From positions 509,100-573,099 of the forward strand of contig NZ_BMRA01000005.1 of assembly GCF_014648395.1 (NCBI RefSeq): DNA of 64,000 bases, in the 5' to 3' direction. Both the position numbers and the translations under genes were made by a program. Positions 14,545-23,310 of the stretch are shown piece after piece. Under the pieces are notes generated by a model that saw only the letters and a program-made list of their open reading frames with translations, searched no databases and was not told where the DNA came from. Origin of the DNA: Micromonospora fulviviridis. GTDB taxonomy: Bacteria; Actinomycetota; Actinomycetes; Mycobacteriales; Micromonosporaceae. The number at the start of each line of letters is the position of its first letter. Within the stretch, counting starts at the first letter, position 1.

Positions 14545-15996
14545 ATGACGGGGACCAACCGCTGGCCCGCGCTGCTCGTGCTCTGCGCCGGCAGCCTGAT
14601 GATCATCCTGGACGGCAGCATCGTCGCCGTGGCGCTGCCGGCCGTCCAGGCCGACCTCGGCTTCCCGGCCGCCGGACTGGCCTGGGTGGTGAACGCCTAC
14701 CTGGTCGCCTTCGGCGGGCTGCTCCTGCTGGCCGGGCGGCTCGGCGACCTGCTCGGCCGGCGGCAGGTCTTCCTGGTCGGGGTCGCCCTGTTCACCCTCG
14801 CCTCGCTGCTCTGCTCGGTCGCCGCCGGGCCGGGAACCCTGGTGGCCGCCCGGTTCGCGCAGGGCGTCGGGGGCGCGCTCACCACCGCGGTCAGCCTCGG
14901 CATGATCGTCCGGATCTTCCCCGAGCCGGCTGAGCGGGCCCGGGCCATCGCCGTGTTCAGCTTCACCGGCGCGGCCGGTGCCTCGCTCGGCATGCTGGTC
15001 GGCGGACTTCTCACCGACCTGGCCGGCTGGCGGTCGATCTTCCTCATCAACCTGCCGATCGGCGTGGCCATCGTGGCCGGCGCCGTACGCCGGATCGCGC
15101 CGGACCGCGGCGAGGGGCTGCGGGCCGGGCTGGACCTGCTCGGCGCCGTGCTGGCCACCGCCGGGCTGATGGCCGCCGTGCTGGCCATCGTCGGCGCCGG
15201 CGAGCACGGCTGGACCTCGCCGCGCACCCTCGGTGCGGGCGCGCTCGCCGCCGCACTGCTCACCGGCTTCGCCGCCCGGCAGCGGCGCGCCGCCCCCCCG
15301 CTGCTGCCGCCCCGGGTGCTGCGCGCGCCCGGCCTGGTCGCCGCCAACGCCACCCAGTTCCTCATGGTGGCCGCCTTCTTCGGCTTCCAGTTCCTGCTCG
15401 CCCTGCACCTGCAGACCGTGCTCGGGCTGGACCCGGCCGCCACCGGCTTCGCCTTCCTGCCCACCCCGCTGGCGATCGCGGCCGTCTCGCTGGGGCTGGC
15501 CGGGCGGCTGATGGCCCGGTTCGGCGCCCGGACCGTGCTGGTCGGTGGGCTGGCGCTCGCCGTGGCCGGGTTCCTGCTGCTGGCCCGCCTCCCGGTGGAC
15601 GCCGGTTACGCCGCCGACGTGCTGCCGGCGCTGCTGGTCTTCGGCGTCGCGGGCGGGCTCACCCTGCCGGCGGTCACCACCCTGGCCATGGCCGGCGCGG
15701 AGCCCGCCGACGCCGGACTGGCCTCCGGGCTGGCCAACACCACCCAGCAGGTCGGCGGGGCGCTCGGGCTGGCCGTGCTGGCCACCCTGGCGGCCAGCCG
15801 GACCGACGGGCTGCGCGCCGCCGGCACCGACCAGGTCACCGCCCTCGCCCTCGGTTACCGGTCCGCTTTCGGGGTCGCCGCCGGGCTGGTGGCCGCCGCC
15901 CTGCTGGTCGCCCTCCTCACGGCCCGTCCCGCCCGCCGTCCCGCCCCTGCCGCGCTCCCCACCCCCGCGGCGCCCGAGGCCTGCCCCGCGCGCTGA
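14545..15996 (+). CDS. MFS drug efflux transporter, DHA2 (EmrB/QacA) type
   Basis: A 483-aa proton-coupled multidrug exporter with about 14 hydrophobic segments. Motif A (GRLGDLLGRRQ) follows TM2, and TM1 carries LDGSIVAVALPAVQADL, the DHA2 motif D1 (LDxTxxxVALP form). The start at 14545 is set by a strong AAGGAGG 7 nt upstream; an earlier in-frame GTG at 14524 is rejected. It is divergent from the HxlR regulator and probably under its control. The C-terminus is a short Ala/Pro-rich tail. Substrate unknown. Confidence 0.9.
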   Translation: MTGTNRWPALLVLCAGSLMIILDGSIVAVALPAVQADLGFPAAGLAWVVNAYLVAFGGLLLLAGRLGDLLGRRQVFLVGVALFTLASLLCSVAAGPGTLVAARFAQGVGGALTTAVSLGMIVRIFPEPAERARAIAVFSFTGAAGASLGMLVGGLLTDLAGWRSIFLINLPIGVAIVAGAVRRIAPDRGEGLRAGLDLLGAVLATAGLMAAVLAIVGAGEHGWTSPRTLGAGALAAALLTGFAARQRRAAPPLLPPRVLRAPGLVAANATQFLMVAAFFGFQFLLALHLQTVLGLDPAATGFAFLPTPLAIAAVSLGLAGRLMARFGARTVLVGGLALAVAGFLLLARLPVDAGYAADVLPALLVFGVAGGLTLPAVTTLAMAGAEPADAGLASGLANTTQQVGGALGLAVLATLAASRTDGLRAAGTDQVTALALGYRSAFGVAAGLVAAALLVALLTARPARRPAPAALPTPAAPEACPAR

Positions 15997-16035
15997 CCCC
16001 GGGCGGCACGCCCGCCCGCCGGCGCCGGCTCCGAC

Positions 16036-16076
16036 CGTGGCGAGTTCCCGTTCCCGCCGCACGGGGACTCGCCACG
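16036..16076. terminator. Bidirectional hairpin between MFS and MocR genes
   Basis: A 16-bp stem with one G-T wobble (16036-16051 with 16061-16076) and a 9-nt loop, between two convergent stop codons. Confidence 0.65.
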
Positions 16077-16107
16077 ATCCGGTGAGCAGCCACCGGAGGA
16101 AGCGGGT

Positions 16108-17514
16108 TCAGGCGTCCAGGTCGTGCAGCACCCCGGCCAGCAGGTCCACGGCGGCCGGATAGGCGTGCGCGGGTGGGTGGGCGTAGCCGACCACCAGGCC
16201 GGGCGGTCCGCTGTCCGGGTGGTGCCGGTGCATGGCGAGCCCGCCGACGGCGAGTCCGCGCGCGGCGGCCGCGGCCAGCACCGCCGCCTCGGTCGGGCCG
16301 CCGGGTCGCAGGTGGACGGTGGCCTGCAGGCCGGCCGCCACCCCGGCCACGGCCGACCGGCCACCCAGCCGGTCCAGCAGCAGGTCCCGCCGCTGGCGGT
16401 AGCGGCGCCGGACGGTGCGGATCTGCCGGTCGTAGCCGTGCCCGTCGATCAGCTCGGCGAGGGCGAGCTGGCCGATGGTCTCCGTGTGCAGGTCCAGGTG
16501 GCGCTTGGCCTCCACCACCGGCTCCACCAGCCGGGCCGGCAGCACCAGCCACGCCAGGCGGAGCGCCGGGCCCAGCGTCTTCGCCGCCGTTCCCACGTAC
16601 GCGACCTGCTCCGGGGCGGTGCCCTGGACCGCGCCGACGGGCTGCCGGTCGTAGCGGAACTCGCCGTCGTAGTCGTCCTCGACCACCAGGCCGCCGGTGG
16701 CCCGGGCCCATTCCGCCAGCGCGTGCCGGCGGGCCGGGTGCAGGGTCACCCCGGTGGGGAACTGGTGCGCCGGGGTCACCACGGCCGCCCCCACCCGGGC
16801 CAGCGGCCCGGTGCCGAGCAGGTCGGTACGCGCGCCGAGCCCGTCGACCGGCAGCGGCAGCACCGTGCCGCCGTGCCGGCGGACCACCTCCCGGTGGAAG
16901 GCCAGCCCGGGGTCCTCCATGGCCACGGTCGGGGTACCGGCGTCCCGCAGCACGCCGGTGAGCAGCACGAGGGCCTGGACGTACCCGCTTGTGACCACGA
17001 TCCGTTCCGGGTCGGCCAGCACGCCGCGGGCCCGGCCCAGGTAGCCGGCGAGCGCCCGGCGCAGCTCCGGGCGGCCGCGCGGGTCGCCGTAGCCGTACGC
17101 CTCGGCGGGGGCCACGGCCAGCGCCCGCCGGGTGGCCCGCAGCCAGGCGGCGACCGGGAAGAGCCCGACATCGGGGCTGCCCGGGCGCAGGTCGTACCGG
17201 AAGGTCGGCGGCCCGGACGGCGGCGCGGCCGGCGGCGGCGCGGCCCGGCGCAGCCCGCTGACCTCCGTGCCCGCGCCGATCCGGGCGACCAGCCAGCCCT
17301 CGGCGACCAGCTGGTCGTAGGCGGCGCTCACGGTGCCCCGGGACAGGCCCAGCTCGGCGGCGAGGGCGCGGGTGGCCGGCAGCCGGGTGGCCGGCGGGAG
17401 CCGCCCGTCGCGGATGGCGTCCCGCAGCGCCCGTTCCAGCCCGGCCCGCCGGCCGCCGGTGGCGTCCAGCTCCAGGTGCAGGTCGACGCCGAAATCGGCC
17501 CAGTCCATCGGCAC
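16108..17514 (-). CDS. MocR/PdxR-type GntR regulator with aminotransferase domain
   Basis: A 468-aa MocR-subfamily regulator: an N-terminal GntR winged helix (about 25-90, with RLPATRALAAELGLSRGTVSAAYDQL) joined to a fold-type I aminotransferase-like domain (about 115-465) that binds PLP as effector. The PLP lysine lies in VGTAAKTLGPALRLAW (about residue 308) and the DDYDGEF segment is intact. Members such as PdxR control vitamin B6 synthesis, others GABA or taurine use; the target here is unknown. GTG 17514 is 8 nt after a TAAGCT -10; ATG 17508 is an alternative start. It is divergent from the PEP-mutase-like gene, a plausible target. Confidence 0.87.
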   Translation of the reverse strand: MPMDWADFGVDLHLELDATGGRRAGLERALRDAIRDGRLPPATRLPATRALAAELGLSRGTVSAAYDQLVAEGWLVARIGAGTEVSGLRRAAPPPAAPPSGPPTFRYDLRPGSPDVGLFPVAAWLRATRRALAVAPAEAYGYGDPRGRPELRRALAGYLGRARGVLADPERIVVTSGYVQALVLLTGVLRDAGTPTVAMEDPGLAFHREVVRRHGGTVLPLPVDGLGARTDLLGTGPLARVGAAVVTPAHQFPTGVTLHPARRHALAEWARATGGLVVEDDYDGEFRYDRQPVGAVQGTAPEQVAYVGTAAKTLGPALRLAWLVLPARLVEPVVEAKRHLDLHTETIGQLALAELIDGHGYDRQIRTVRRRYRQRRDLLLDRLGGRSAVAGVAAGLQATVHLRPGGPTEAAVLAAAAARGLAVGGLAMHRHHPDSGPPGLVVGYAHPPAHAYPAAVDLLAGVLHDLDA

Positions 17515-17522
17515 GGAATTGG

Positions 17523-17528
17523 AGCTTA
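17523..17528 (-). promoter_or_regulatory. -10 element for MocR gene
   Basis: TAAGCT on the minus strand, 8 nt before the GTG at 17514; it suggests a leaderless or near-leaderless transcript. Confidence 0.4.
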
Positions 17529-17549
17529 CGGGCGGGCCGCCGGCCCGGC

Positions 17550-17555
17550 GAGACT
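17550..17555 (+). promoter_or_regulatory. -10 element for PEP-mutase-like gene
   Basis: GAGACT, a partial TANNNT match, lies exactly 6 nt before the ATG at 17562. No Shine-Dalgarno sequence is present. Confidence 0.35.
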
Positions 17556-17561
17556 GGCCGC

Positions 17562-18335
17562 ATGACCGAGCTGAGCCGGCGGGCCGCCGCGTTGCGCGCG
17601 CTGCACCGCCCCGGGGACCCGCTGATCCTGCCGAACGCCTGGGATCCGGGGTCGGCCCGCGCGGTGGTCGCGGCGGGCTTCCCAGCCGTCGCCACCAGCA
17701 GCGCCGCGGTCGCCGAGGCGCTCGGCCACGCCGACGGCGAGGCCGCGCCGGTGGCCGAGATGTTCTCGGCGGTCGGCCGGATCGCCGCCGCCGTGCCGGT
17801 CCCGGTCACCGCCGACCTGGAACGGGGGTACGGGCTGCGCCCGGCCGAGCTGGTCGAGCGGCTGCTGGCGGCCGGGGCGGTGGGCTGCAACATCGAGGAC
17901 TCCGACCCGCGGACCGGGAGGCTGTACGACGTCGAGGAGCAGGCCGACCTGCTCGCCGGGATCCGGGCGGCGGCGCGCACGGCCGGCGTGGACCTGGTGC
18001 TCAACGCCCGGGTCGACGTGCACCTGCGGGCGTACGGCCCGGCCGAGGGGCGGCTCGCCGAGGCGGTCCGCCGGGGACGCGGCTACCTGGCCGCCGGGGC
18101 GGACAGCGTCTACCCGATCCTGCTGGCCGACCCGGAGCAGATCCGCGGCTTCGTCACCGAGGTGGACGCCCCGGTCAACGTCATGGCCCGACCCGGCGCG
18201 CCCGCACCGGCCGAGCTGGCGGCCCTCGGCGCGGCCCGGATCAGCTTCGGCTCCGGCGTGTACGCGGCCGCCCGCGCCCGCGCCGCCGAACTGCTCGCCA
18301 CCGTCCACGCCGGCGGCGACCCGTTCGGATCCTGA
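17562..18335 (+). CDS. Isocitrate lyase/PEP mutase family enzyme
   Basis: A 257-aa alpha/beta-barrel protein of the PEP mutase/isocitrate lyase superfamily, which makes or breaks C-C or P-C bonds next to a carboxylate. Landmarks are LPNAWDPGSARAV near the N-terminus, the TADLERGYG metal-binding segment (the usual D-x-D/E pair), and GCNIEDSDP. The typical K-R-C lyase loop of isocitrate and methylisocitrate lyases is not seen, so it belongs to the broad uncharacterised 'PEP phosphonomutase-like' group; oxaloacetate decarboxylase-like activity is also possible. It is divergent from a MocR regulator, which may control it. Confidence 0.82.
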   Translation: MTELSRRAAALRALHRPGDPLILPNAWDPGSARAVVAAGFPAVATSSAAVAEALGHADGEAAPVAEMFSAVGRIAAAVPVPVTADLERGYGLRPAELVERLLAAGAVGCNIEDSDPRTGRLYDVEEQADLLAGIRAAARTAGVDLVLNARVDVHLRAYGPAEGRLAEAVRRGRGYLAAGADSVYPILLADPEQIRGFVTEVDAPVNVMARPGAPAPAELAALGAARISFGSGVYAAARARAAELLATVHAGGDPFGS

Positions 18336-18377
18336 CCCGCGCCGCCGCGTCGGGTCGCCGGATGTCGGCCGGGACGG

Positions 18378-18383
18378 CAGGAT
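18378..18383 (+). promoter_or_regulatory. -10 element for LigD polymerase gene
   Basis: CAGGAT lies 6 nt before the ATG at 18390, fitting the leaderless pattern used by several neighbours. Confidence 0.35.
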
Positions 18384-18389
18384 GGGCGG

Positions 18390-19349
18390 ATGGGCGCCGC
18401 TGACGAGACCCGGGACGGGGTGTCGCTGACCAACCTGGACCAGCCGCTGTTCGACGGGGCCGGGGCCACCAAACGCGACCTGGTCGACTACCTCGACGCG
18501 GTCCACAAGCGGATCCTGCCCGGGCTGCGGGACCGGCCGCTGTCGGTGGTCCGGGTGCGGCCCGGCCAGGACCCGTTCATGCAGAAGAACCTGCCGAAGT
18601 ACACGCCGGACTGGGTGCGCCGCACCTCGGTCTGGGCGGAGGCCTCGCACCGCAGCATCTCGTACGCCCTCTGCGACGACCGGCGCACGCTGCTCTGGTT
18701 CGCCAACCAGCGGGCGGTGGAATACCACCCGACGCTGGGCCACGCCGGCGACCCGGAGCACCCCACCCACCTGGTCCTCGACCTGGACCCGCCGCCGGGC
18801 GACTCGTTCGGCGCGGCGGTCCGCACCGCGCTGCTGGTCCGGCAGGCGCTCACCGACGCCGGGCTGGCCGGCGCCGTGAAGACCAGCGGGGCGAAGGGCC
18901 TGCACGTCATCGTGCCGGTGGACCCGGCGACCACCGCCGAGGAGGCCGCCGCGGCGACCCGGGCCCTCGCCGCCCGCGCCGAGCGGCTCGACCCGGCGCT
19001 GGCCACCACGGCCTTCATCGTCGAGGACCGGGGCGGCCGGGTCTTCGTCGACTCCACGCGGGCGTACGGGGCGACCGTGGTGGCCGCGTACAGCCCGCGG
19101 ATCCGGCCCGGCACGCCGGTGTCGTACCCGGTCGGCTGGGCCGACGTCGAGGCCGCCACCCCGGCCGACTTCACCGTGAAGACGGTGCCGGCGCTGCTCG
19201 GCGACCGGGACCCGTGGGCGGAGGCGCTGCCCGCGCCGCAGCGGCTGCCGGAGGAACTGGTGGCCGAGGGGCGGAGCATCCCGGTGGCCCGGGTGCAGGC
19301 CATGCACGAGGGCAAGCGCCGTGCGAAGGCCCGCCGCGAGGCCGGCTGA
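18390..19349 (+). CDS. LigD-type polymerase/primase domain protein (PolDom)
   Basis: A 319-aa archaeo-eukaryotic primase superfamily protein matching the polymerase domain of the NHEJ ligase LigD. It would fill gaps and add ribonucleotides at double-strand breaks. Visible features are SLTNLDQPLF near the N-terminus, the catalytic metal motif DLDPP (about residue 130), KTSGAKGLHVIVP with the nucleotide-binding His, and the later FVDSTRAYGATVVAAYSPR strand carrying a further Asp. No ligase or phosphoesterase domain is attached and no ku gene is nearby, as in several actinobacteria that keep these modules as separate genes. The start follows a CAGGAT -10 by 6 nt. Confidence 0.88.
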   Translation: MGAADETRDGVSLTNLDQPLFDGAGATKRDLVDYLDAVHKRILPGLRDRPLSVVRVRPGQDPFMQKNLPKYTPDWVRRTSVWAEASHRSISYALCDDRRTLLWFANQRAVEYHPTLGHAGDPEHPTHLVLDLDPPPGDSFGAAVRTALLVRQALTDAGLAGAVKTSGAKGLHVIVPVDPATTAEEAAAATRALAARAERLDPALATTAFIVEDRGGRVFVDSTRAYGATVVAAYSPRIRPGTPVSYPVGWADVEAATPADFTVKTVPALLGDRDPWAEALPAPQRLPEELVAEGRSIPVARVQAMHEGKRRAKARREAG

Positions 19350-19460
19350 CCCACCCCCTGACCACGGCCGTCGACGGCCCTGGCTGATCGCTGCCAAGTC
19401 AGCATCCCGCCGTCGGCGAACCCTTCCGTGGTGGCGGGAGGGGCGAGTATCTCCTTCACC

Positions 19461-22400
19461 ATGCTCCCCCAGACACCCCTGCGCCGGGCCGCCGCCACCG
19501 GGCTCGCCGGCGCCGTGCTGGCGGCGGCCCTCTTCGGCCCGCCGGCCCCGACCGCCGGCGCCACCCCGCCGCCCCCACCGTCCCGGCCGGCTCCGGCCAC
19601 CACGGTCACCCTCCTCACGGGTGACGTCGTCACGGTCACCGAGATCGGTACGGGCCGCTACTCGACCGAGATCCGGCGCCCGACCGGAGCCCGGGGCGGC
19701 GTGCACGCCCAGACCATCGGCAAGGACCTCTACGTCATCCCCGACGAGGTGCTCCCGTACCTCGCGTCCGGACGGCTCGACCGGCGCCTCTTCGACGTCA
19801 CGGGCCTGATCGAGGACGGCTACGACGACCAGCACTCCGACGGCATCCCGCTGATCGTGAGCTACGCCGACCCGGTGTCCGCCCGGCGTCCCGCGCCGGC
19901 CGGCGCCACGATGGTCCGGCGGCTGGCGAGCGTGCGCGGTGCGGCGGTACGCGCGACCAAGCACCAGGCCCGCCGGGTCTGGGACGCGGTCACCCCGGAG
20001 GCCGCCACCGTCGCCCCGGCCTCGGCCGACGCGACCCCGGCGCTGGCCGACGGCATCAGCCGGATCTGGCTGGACGGCCGGGTCCACGCCGACCTCGCCG
20101 ACAGCACCGCGCAGATCGGCGCCCCGGCCGCCTGGGCCGCCGGGCGCGACGGCTCCGGCGTGAAGGTGGCCGTCCTCGACACCGGGGTCGACGCCGACCA
20201 CCCCGACCTGGCCGGCCGGGTCAGCGCGAGCGCGACCTTCGTGCCCGGCGAGACCGTCGACGACGGCAACGGCCACGGCACCCACGTCGCCTCGACGGTC
20301 GGTGGCAGCGGCGCCGCCTCCGGTGGCCGGGAGCGGGGGGTCGCCCCGAAGGCGGACCTCATCGTCGGCAAGATCCTGGCGGACGAGGGCTACGGCGCCG
20401 ACTCCTGGGTGATCGCCGGCATGGAATGGGCGGCCGGCCAGGGCGCCCGGGTGGTCAGCATGAGCATCGGCGGCGACCAGTCGACCGACGGCACCGACCC
20501 GCTGAGCACGGCCGTCAACCAGCTCACCGCCCAGACCGGCGCGCTGTTCGTGGTGGCCGCCGGCAACGCCGGCGCCGAGGGCGTGATCAGCTCACCGGGC
20601 GCCGCGGACGCCGCGCTCACCGTCGCCGCGGTGGACTCCGACGACCGGCTCGCCGACTTCTCCAGTCGGGGGCCACGCTTCGGCGACTACGCCCTCAAGC
20701 CGGACATCGCCGCTCCGGGCGTGGACATCCTCGCCGCGAAGGCGGGCGGCACCGCGGCCGACGGCTGGTACCAGTCGATGAGCGGCACCTCGATGGCCAC
20801 GCCGCACGTGGCGGGCGCCGCGGCGATCCTCGCCCAGCAGCACCCGGACTGGCGCGCCGCCGAGCTGAAGAACGCGCTGATGAGCACGGCGAAGAAGCTG
20901 GACGGTCAGACCGCGTACCAGGTGGGCGCCGGCCGGGTCGACATCCCGGCCGGGCTCGGCGCCACGGTGACCGCCACCGGCTCGGCGTACTTCGGGTTCC
21001 AGGGCTGGCCCCACGACCACCTCGCGCCGGTCGATCGCACCATCACGTACACCAACACCGGCGACGTGGCGCGGACCCTGCGCCTCGCGGTGACCGGCGA
21101 GATCGCCGGCGGGCCGATGGACGCCGACCCGCACGCCGACGAGGGCAAGCCGGCGCCGGGTGTCTTCACCCTGCCCACGGAGACGCTCGTGGTGCCCGCG
21201 CACGGCACGGCCACGGTCACCGCGACCGCGCACCCGGAGCTGGGCGCCGCCGGTCGCCGCTACCTCGGCGAGGTCACCGCGACCGACGCGGGCGGTGCGC
21301 TCGCCCGCACCACGCTCGGCCTCTACCTCGAGGAGGAGCGGCACGACCTGACCTTCTCCGTCCGGGACCGCGCCGGCCGGTACGTGTCGGCGTTCCTCGC
21401 CGTGCAGCGCTTCGGCGAGGCCGACCCCTACTTCCTGACCAGCAGCGACACCGGACCCACCACGGTGCGGCTGCGCCCCGGCACCTACAGCGTCTGGAGC
21501 TACCTCGACGTGCCCGGCGGCCACGGCACCGACTCGTGGGGGACGGCCCTGCTCGGCGACCCGGAGATCGTGCTGGACGGGGACCGCACGGTGGACCTGG
21601 ACGCCCGCAAGGCGGTGGAGGCCACCGCCACGGTGCCGAAGCGGACCGAGGACCGGATCCTGATGATGGACTGGTACCGGTCGGACGGCGTCAACGGCAT
21701 CGACGACAAGTACATCCTCGCCCCGTGGGCGGACACCATGTACGTCCTGCCGACGAAGCAGGTCACCCGGGGCGCCTTCGAGTACGAGACCCGCTGGCGC
21801 AAGGCGTACCCGCTGCTCACGATCACCGACCAGGGTCGGGAGGTGCGCTTCCTCGGCCAGCCGGGTTCGGCGCTCCACGACGGCCGCGAGCAGGTGGACG
21901 GCGTCTTCGCCGGTCTCGGGCGCCCGACGGACTACGCGGGCCGCGACGTGCGGGGCAAGGTCGTGCTGGTGAACCGCTCCGACGAGCTGACCAACGCGGA
22001 GCGCGCGGCAGCGGCGGCGGACGCCGGAGCCGAGCTGCTGATCGTGGTCAACGACACGCCGGATCCGTACTCGCAGTGGGTGGGCGACGAGGAGGGCGGG
22101 CTCAGCGCCGTGCCGGTCGTCGGCGTCACGTCCACCACCGGCGGTCCGCTGGTGGACCGGGCTCGCCGCGGGCAGTTGCGGCTCGGGCTCGAGGGCACCC
22201 CCAGTTCGCCGTACACGTACGACCTGGTCGACCCGCATCCGGGAAGGGTCCCGGCCGACCTCGCGTACCGGCCCCGGCCGAAGGACCTCGCGGTGGTGGA
22301 GATGCGGTTCCACGGTGACGCCCCGACCCTGGGCGGCGAGTTCCGGGAGGACTTCCGTCCCTACCGCACCTACGCGGCCGGCTTCCCCCTCTGGCAGGGC

Positions 22401-23222
22401 ATGCAGCGGACCCGGACCGACTACGTCTCCGCCCAGCCGGGCACGACCTGGCGGGAGGGCGCCATCGGCGGCCGGGAGCGGGAGCTGGCCTCGGTCGGGG
22501 AGCAGCGGGCCTACCGGCCGGGCAGCACCAGCACCGTCTCCTTCTTCGGGCCGGTCACCCGGCCCCGGGACAACGCCTCGTTCTACGCCTCCGAGCGCAC
22601 CGCCGGCTGGCTGACCTTCAACGTCCAGCCCTGGTCGGACGGCGACCGGGGGCACGCCGGTTTCATGCAGTGGGGCAGCGATCTCGCCCTCACCGTCCGG
22701 CGGGACGGGGAGGAGGTCGCGAAGGTGGACGGCTGGGCCCAGGCCACCATCGAGGGCAACCCGGAGGGCGTCGGCCACTACACCCTCGACCTGACGGCCA
22801 GCCGGGCCGGCTACCGGCTGTCCCCGCGTACCCACACCACCTGGGAGGTGCTGTCCCCGCACGTCGAGGACATCGACGACCTCGACGTGGTGGCGGTGCT
22901 CCAACTGGACTACGCGGTCTCGACCGACCTGGCCGGGGACGCCCGTGGCGGCCGCCAGCACCTCACCGTCACCCCGTCCCACCTGCCGGGTGCCGCCGGT
23001 GCGGGGACGATCGCCGGCACGACGCTCGCCGTGTCGTTCGACGACGGCGCCCACTGGCGGGACGTGGCCCTGGTCCGGCGCGGCGGGACCTGGGTGGCAG
23101 ACTTCGTGGCCCCCGACACCGGCTACGTCTCGCTCAGGGCCACGGCCTGGGACGACGCCGGCAACCGGGTCAGCCAGGAGATCACCCGGGCCTACGGCCT
23201 CGCCACCCCCGGTTCGCGGTAG
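19461..23222 (+). CDS. Large secreted subtilisin-like (S8) serine protease
   Basis: A 1253-aa secreted subtilase. A signal peptide with hydrophobic core LAGAVLAAALFG is followed by a propeptide-like region (about 50-220) and the S8 catalytic domain (about 225-520). The triad is intact: Asp240 (VLDTGVD), His272 (GHGTHVAS) and Ser444 (GTSMATPHVAG), with the oxyanion Asn in VAAGNAGAEG. Downstream lie about 700 residues of beta-rich modules and a protease-associated-like domain (about 825-910, RGKVVLVNRS and AGAELLIVVND). Such a domain is more often inserted inside the catalytic domain. ATG 19461 is preferred over GTG 19428 because it gives a normal signal peptide. A 13-bp hairpin follows, then a regulator gene. 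Confidence 0.9.
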   Translation: MLPQTPLRRAAATGLAGAVLAAALFGPPAPTAGATPPPPPSRPAPATTVTLLTGDVVTVTEIGTGRYSTEIRRPTGARGGVHAQTIGKDLYVIPDEVLPYLASGRLDRRLFDVTGLIEDGYDDQHSDGIPLIVSYADPVSARRPAPAGATMVRRLASVRGAAVRATKHQARRVWDAVTPEAATVAPASADATPALADGISRIWLDGRVHADLADSTAQIGAPAAWAAGRDGSGVKVAVLDTGVDADHPDLAGRVSASATFVPGETVDDGNGHGTHVASTVGGSGAASGGRERGVAPKADLIVGKILADEGYGADSWVIAGMEWAAGQGARVVSMSIGGDQSTDGTDPLSTAVNQLTAQTGALFVVAAGNAGAEGVISSPGAADAALTVAAVDSDDRLADFSSRGPRFGDYALKPDIAAPGVDILAAKAGGTAADGWYQSMSGTSMATPHVAGAAAILAQQHPDWRAAELKNALMSTAKKLDGQTAYQVGAGRVDIPAGLGATVTATGSAYFGFQGWPHDHLAPVDRTITYTNTGDVARTLRLAVTGEIAGGPMDADPHADEGKPAPGVFTLPTETLVVPAHGTATVTATAHPELGAAGRRYLGEVTATDAGGALARTTLGLYLEEERHDLTFSVRDRAGRYVSAFLAVQRFGEADPYFLTSSDTGPTTVRLRPGTYSVWSYLDVPGGHGTDSWGTALLGDPEIVLDGDRTVDLDARKAVEATATVPKRTEDRILMMDWYRSDGVNGIDDKYILAPWADTMYVLPTKQVTRGAFEYETRWRKAYPLLTITDQGREVRFLGQPGSALHDGREQVDGVFAGLGRPTDYAGRDVRGKVVLVNRSDELTNAERAAAAADAGAELLIVVNDTPDPYSQWVGDEEGGLSAVPVVGVTSTTGGPLVDRARRGQLRLGLEGTPSSPYTYDLVDPHPGRVPADLAYRPRPKDLAVVEMRFHGDAPTLGGEFREDFRPYRTYAAGFPLWQGMQRTRTDYVSAQPGTTWREGAIGGRERELASVGEQRAYRPGSTSTVSFFGPVTRPRDNASFYASERTAGWLTFNVQPWSDGDRGHAGFMQWGSDLALTVRRDGEEVAKVDGWAQATIEGNPEGVGHYTLDLTASRAGYRLSPRTHTTWEVLSPHVEDIDDLDVVAVLQLDYAVSTDLAGDARGGRQHLTVTPSHLPGAAGAGTIAGTTLAVSFDDGAHWRDVALVRRGGTWVADFVAPDTGYVSLRATAWDDAGNRVSQEITRAYGLATPGSR

Positions 23223-23237
23223 CGAACCGTCAGGAGC

Positions 23238-23270
23238 GGCGGCCCCGGGGACCCCCTCCCCGGGGCCGCC
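23238..23270 (+). terminator. Hairpin terminator after subtilase gene
   Basis: A perfect 13-bp stem (23238-23250 with 23258-23270, GGCGGCCCCGGGG and its complement) and a 7-nt loop, 15 bp after the stop codon. Confidence 0.7.
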
Positions 23271-23310
23271 CGCTGTCGGCCCCGGCACCCGAGCACGAGA
23301 TGGGACAGGC

